A DNA stretch of 64,000 nucleotides from CAYJEJ01 sp964369315 (GTDB lineage Bacteria > Pseudomonadota > Alphaproteobacteria > UBA3830 > JAIRWN01). A model generated the notes under the pieces. It ran no database searches and was not told the DNA's origin. It was given only the letters and a program-made list of their open reading frames with translations. The stretch's first letter is position 1. Every line of letters starts with the position of its first letter. Positions 61,485 through 64,000 of the stretch are shown piece after piece. The stretch is from contig CAYJEJ010000004.1 in the NCBI GenBank assembly GCA_964369315.1, positions 28,435-92,434 on the forward strand, given 5' to 3'. Made by a program: the position numbers and the translations under genes.

Positions 61485-62542
61485 GCCTTCTCCTTTAGTT
61501 GCTTTTGTTTCCTCAGCACTAAGGTTGTGTAAATCGCTTGAATTATGACTATTACCACCGCAGATGTAATTAGACTTTTCTTAGAGTGCGAGACATAAAG
61601 CAGTCCAGCTTGAACAATCAAAAAGCAGAAATGTAACAATGATATTTTAACGTGCGACCAGCCGTTTCTATAGAGAATATGAAATATAAAATCATTATGA
61701 GGCAACACGATGCTTTTACCAGCAAGAACTCTTCTCGTTAAGGTGAAAACAACCTCAAACACAAAGTTTCCAAACAATATTACTGTGGATAAACATGGGA
61801 TGATATTTTCGCGTCCACCTGATGCGAGGGCGTGGTTTGTGATGTTGATTTCGTGTAAAGCAAAAATAAAGCCCAAAAAGTGGCTTCCTATATCGCCCAT
61901 AAAGATTTTGGCTTTTGGAAAGTTGAAAAACATAAATCCAGCAGTGGCAACCCCAAGGGCAAAAAGACTTGTCGATGCAAGCAAGTTTCCCGACATCAAT
62001 GAAATGATGGATAAAAATATACACCCAATAATACTGCACCCTGCGACCAAGCCATCTGTTCCATCCATAAAATTTACTATGTTCGTAAATGATACTATCC
62101 ATAGCACAGTTGTGGGCACCGCAACCCATCCAAGTTCCAAATATCCGACAAATGGTATCCAAATTTCATTAATACAAAAACCCTGTGATGCAATTATTAT
62201 CCCGCAAAATAGCTGTAGAATTAGCCTATATGCATAGGCGAGGGGAGAGACATCATCAACAAAATTAATTATCGCGATAAAAATTAACACGCCCAAAATG
62301 AGATATATTTGAAAATAGTTATAAGGGTGGAATATTTGTGGGACGCACTGATACATCAACGCCATCCCGCCCAAGTACGCCAGCACAATGGCCACCCCCC
62401 CAGCTCTTGGTGTTGGAGTTGTGTGGAGTGAACGCTGAGACATGCGGTCGACAATTTTAATTGCAATCATCACCCTAGTAACCGCAAGCGAGAAAAGAAA
62501 GATGCTAACAAAACCACAAACTATTATCAAAACTAAATCCAA
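61481..62542 (-). CDS. MraY/WecA-type polyprenyl-phosphate sugar-1-phosphate transferase
   Basis: This 353-residue membrane protein with about 10-11 helices belongs to the undecaprenyl-phosphate GlcNAc/HexNAc-1-P transferase family that starts lipid-linked glycan synthesis. The conserved RMSQRSLHTTPTPRAGGVAIV (substrate loop), FVDDVSPL (Asp-Asp), TNIVNFMDGTDGL (Asp motif), FMGDIGSHFLGF, and the cytoplasmic His motif LPHNDFIFHIL are all present. The sequence resembles WbpL/WecA more than MraY. It leads the operon rlmB-plsY-dprA. The product is likely a lipid carrier for O-antigen or another surface glycan; the sugar is unknown. Confidence 0.85.
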   Translation of the reverse strand: MDLVLIIVCGFVSIFLFSLAVTRVMIAIKIVDRMSQRSLHTTPTPRAGGVAIVLAYLGGMALMYQCVPQIFHPYNYFQIYLILGVLIFIAIINFVDDVSPLAYAYRLILQLFCGIIIASQGFCINEIWIPFVGYLELGWVAVPTTVLWIVSFTNIVNFMDGTDGLVAGCSIIGCIFLSIISLMSGNLLASTSLFALGVATAGFMFFNFPKAKIFMGDIGSHFLGFIFALHEINITNHALASGGRENIIPCLSTVILFGNFVFEVVFTLTRRVLAGKSIVLPHNDFIFHILYRNGWSHVKISLLHFCFLIVQAGLLYVSHSKKSLITSAVVIVIIQAIYTTLVLRKQKQLKEKA

Positions 62543-62616
62543 CTAAAAAACAAAAAACCTTTCTTACTTCAACAACAGCTCTTAATTAACACATACGCAT
62601 TCTAAGATAAAACAAA

Positions 62617-62645
62617 TTGTTTATAAACCAAAAAGTGTGTATAAA
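62617..62645 (+). promoter_or_regulatory. Probable promoter of the SGNH-like gene
   Basis: TTGTTT at 62617-62622 and TATAAA at 62640-62645 are exactly 17 bases apart, in the 180-base AT-rich divergent region. Confidence 0.45.
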
Positions 62646-62721
62646 CTAATTCTATTTACCGGTCTTTTATTTGGCATGGTTTTTTATGTTTTTATTTGTA
62701 AAATGATGGTGATAAAATAGG

Positions 62722-63810
62722 ATGCGGATTGTTCATGTTAAGTTTTTTAATAAAATATTTTTATTAATTTTAACGTCTTTATTGGTTTTGATTGCTTTTA
62801 TCAATGTCAGATTGTCATCTAAATTTGTTGAAGATACTGCGGAATATCAGATGGCACAAGTTCTTGCAGTCGGGAGTCAGCGGTGTGAGTTTTTTACAGT
62901 TATAGATGAAAGATCCTTCAAAAAACACTTATTAAATTCTCATAAAATTGGCAAGGATATTTTAGTGCTTGGTTCTAGTAGGGTTATGCCTATTAGACTA
63001 GGCAACGGTTTTAATGCTGGAGTTAGTGGGGCTGATTTAGAGGACAGAATTGCCTTGTTTGAGGTGTATAGAAAAAAATTTTCTATACCTAAGGTTGTTG
63101 TGATTGGTTGCGATCCTTGGATTTTAAAATATGGCTCGTATTCACAACGATGGGAATTTATATTTAGGGAATATTTAGATGCCTTGTCCTTTTTAAGCCA
63201 TACGAAAAATTTATACTACATGAAACAATTGTTAATTAAAACAGTTTTAGAAGTTAAAAAACTTTTATCTTTTAAAGGTATATTTAAGTTTTATTTTAAA
63301 GAAGATGAAAACAAAAAAATTTTTCGTGCAACAAAAAAGTTTGTCGGAAAAGGTGATTTTTTTAGTTTTGATGGCTCTTCGGTATATCGCTATGGTGTGA
63401 ATCAGATTTCAAATAATGATGTTAATAAACAAGTTCAAAATGATATTAAAAATGATAACATGTATATGGTTAAAAATCTTGATTTCAAAAATATGTTATT
63501 GGCAGAAAAATTTATAAAGAAACTATCTGACATTGGTGTTCGTGTAATATTATACATATGTCCATATCACCCAAGGGTGTATGATTATTTTTTAAAAAAT
63601 AATAAATATCGAATGGTGTTAAAGGCCGAAGATTTTTTTAGAAGGATGACAAAGTACAAAAATGTTAGTGTTGTTGGTGGTTATGACCCTCAGCTATTAG
63701 ATTTAACAGAAGATGACTTTTTTGATTGTATACATTTGAGAGAAGAGTCTGTTAATCGAGTGTTTAATACATTTATCAATCAAGTGATAAGTGATTTTTT
63801 GAAGAAATAG
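62722..63810 (+). CDS. Membrane-anchored SGNH/DltD-like protein, function unknown
   Basis: This 362-residue protein has one N-terminal membrane helix (about residues 9-30), then a soluble, probably periplasmic domain. The segment KDILVLGSSRVMPIRLG (about 78-94) has the GSSR-type nucleophile loop of SGNH-like hydrolases/acyltransferases such as DltD and DUF1574 proteins. VVVIGCDPWILKYG and a C-terminal DCIHLREESVN, where DxxH would be the Asp-His pair, agree with that. A role in acyl modification of a surface polymer is inferred. It is more AT-rich and Lys/Phe/Asn-rich than its neighbours, with long A runs, which may indicate acquisition. GGTGA about 8 bases before ATG 62722 may serve as ribosome-binding site. 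Confidence 0.6.
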   Translation: MRIVHVKFFNKIFLLILTSLLVLIAFINVRLSSKFVEDTAEYQMAQVLAVGSQRCEFFTVIDERSFKKHLLNSHKIGKDILVLGSSRVMPIRLGNGFNAGVSGADLEDRIALFEVYRKKFSIPKVVVIGCDPWILKYGSYSQRWEFIFREYLDALSFLSHTKNLYYMKQLLIKTVLEVKKLLSFKGIFKFYFKEDENKKIFRATKKFVGKGDFFSFDGSSVYRYGVNQISNNDVNKQVQNDIKNDNMYMVKNLDFKNMLLAEKFIKKLSDIGVRVILYICPYHPRVYDYFLKNNKYRMVLKAEDFFRRMTKYKNVSVVGGYDPQLLDLTEDDFFDCIHLREESVNRVFNTFINQVISDFLKK

Positions 63811-63955
63811 TTAAGTAAAGCTATCTAATGTTTATGTGGTGTTGATTTTTTTTATTCAAGTTTTATAAAAAATTATAATTCCGTAGATGCCTCTTTTTTT
63901 CAAAAGGTATGCAGGGTTATGTTGATTATAGTTGATAGTTTATTAGGAGAGATAG

Positions 63956-64000
63956 ATGGAGAGGTTACTTGACCCGAAGAACGACTGGGCGTTCAAGCAG
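63956..64000 (+). CDS. Start of an Rpn/PD-(D/E)XK family nuclease (partial)
   Basis: Fifteen codons from ATG 63956 to the window end encode MERLLDPKNDWAFKQ. This strongly resembles the N-terminus of Rpn-family recombination-promoting nucleases and related transposase-like PD-(D/E)XK proteins, which often start with LLDPKNDxxFKxxFG. AGGAGA lies 5 bases upstream. The codons are more GC-rich than the preceding gene. Such genes are mobile and frequent in host-associated bacteria. The rest lies outside the window. Confidence 0.6.
   Translation, partial: MERLLDPKNDWAFKQ

Noticed and set aside
61710..62237. 175-codon open frame antisense to the WecA-like gene
   Set aside because: The opposite strand has all family motifs of the transferase; the antisense product is not protein-like in any recognised way.
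1..64000. CRISPR arrays, insertion sequences or prophage genes
   Set aside because: No regularly spaced direct repeats, transposase genes or phage structural genes were seen; only the last 45 bases hint at a mobile-type nuclease.

Overview
The window is a gene-dense, AT-rich stretch of bacterial chromosome. It is most consistent with an alphaproteobacterium, possibly a host-associated lineage such as Rickettsiales or Holosporales (inference). Supporting signs are a ROSE-type RNA thermometer in front of an Hsp20 gene followed by a DUF1150 gene, CarD, ThyX, a potassium-independent H+-pyrophosphatase, IhfA, a short SRP RNA just upstream of dnaX, and a ThuE/AglE-like sugar-binding protein with two permeases. 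Nearly all genes belong to recognisable families. TTG and GTG starts preceded by good Shine-Dalgarno sequences are common.

Layout. 1-10.4 kb (+): the 3' part of uvrB, an outer-membrane beta-barrel gene, bamE, trkH, fabD-fabG, a sugar ABC transporter without its ATPase, and fabH. 10.4-15.3 kb (-): ssb, gyrA and an overlapping glycosyltransferase, plus carD. 15.5-17 kb (+): thyX and an unrecognised exported cysteine-containing protein with its own promoter and terminator. 17-22.6 kb (-): mutS, murJ, trpS. 22.7-35.5 kb (+): tdk, a YmdB-type phosphodiesterase, thermometer-hsp20-DUF1150, miaB, ybeY, a CorC/TlyC protein, pal, hppA, ctpA, a small DnaA-box cluster, and three mevalonate-pathway genes (PMK-like, mvaD, mvk). 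35.5-40.7 kb (-): a reduced arn operon for adding L-Ara4N to lipid A. 40.8-42.2 kb (+): a GntP-family permease. 42.2-46.1 kb (-): tRNA-Tyr, tRNA-Gly, dnaG, rpoD. 46.3-54.6 kb (+): rimP-nusA-infB-rbfA-truB-rpsO-pnp. 54.9-57.5 kb (-): SRP RNA, dnaX, ybaB, and a separate ihfA. 57.7-59 kb (+): udg-rnhB. 59-62.5 kb (-): a WecA/MraY-like transferase, rlmB, plsY, dprA. 62.7-64 kb (+): an AT-rich SGNH-like membrane-anchored gene and the first codons of an Rpn-family nuclease.

How the genes work together. The window combines core replication, repair, transcription and translation functions with envelope biogenesis: fatty acid initiation, phospholipid, lipid II flipping, BamE, Pal, a lipid-linked sugar transferase and L-Ara4N lipid A modification. 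Isoprenoid supply runs at least in part through mevalonate rather than the MEP route usual in this class. The most interesting points are the arn cluster lacking both the ArnA formyltransferase domain and ArnD, the mevalonate trio, the RNA thermometer, and an in-frame A AAA AAC heptamer in dnaX whose -1 frame stops at almost the length of E. coli gamma. No CRISPR array, insertion sequence or prophage was seen.
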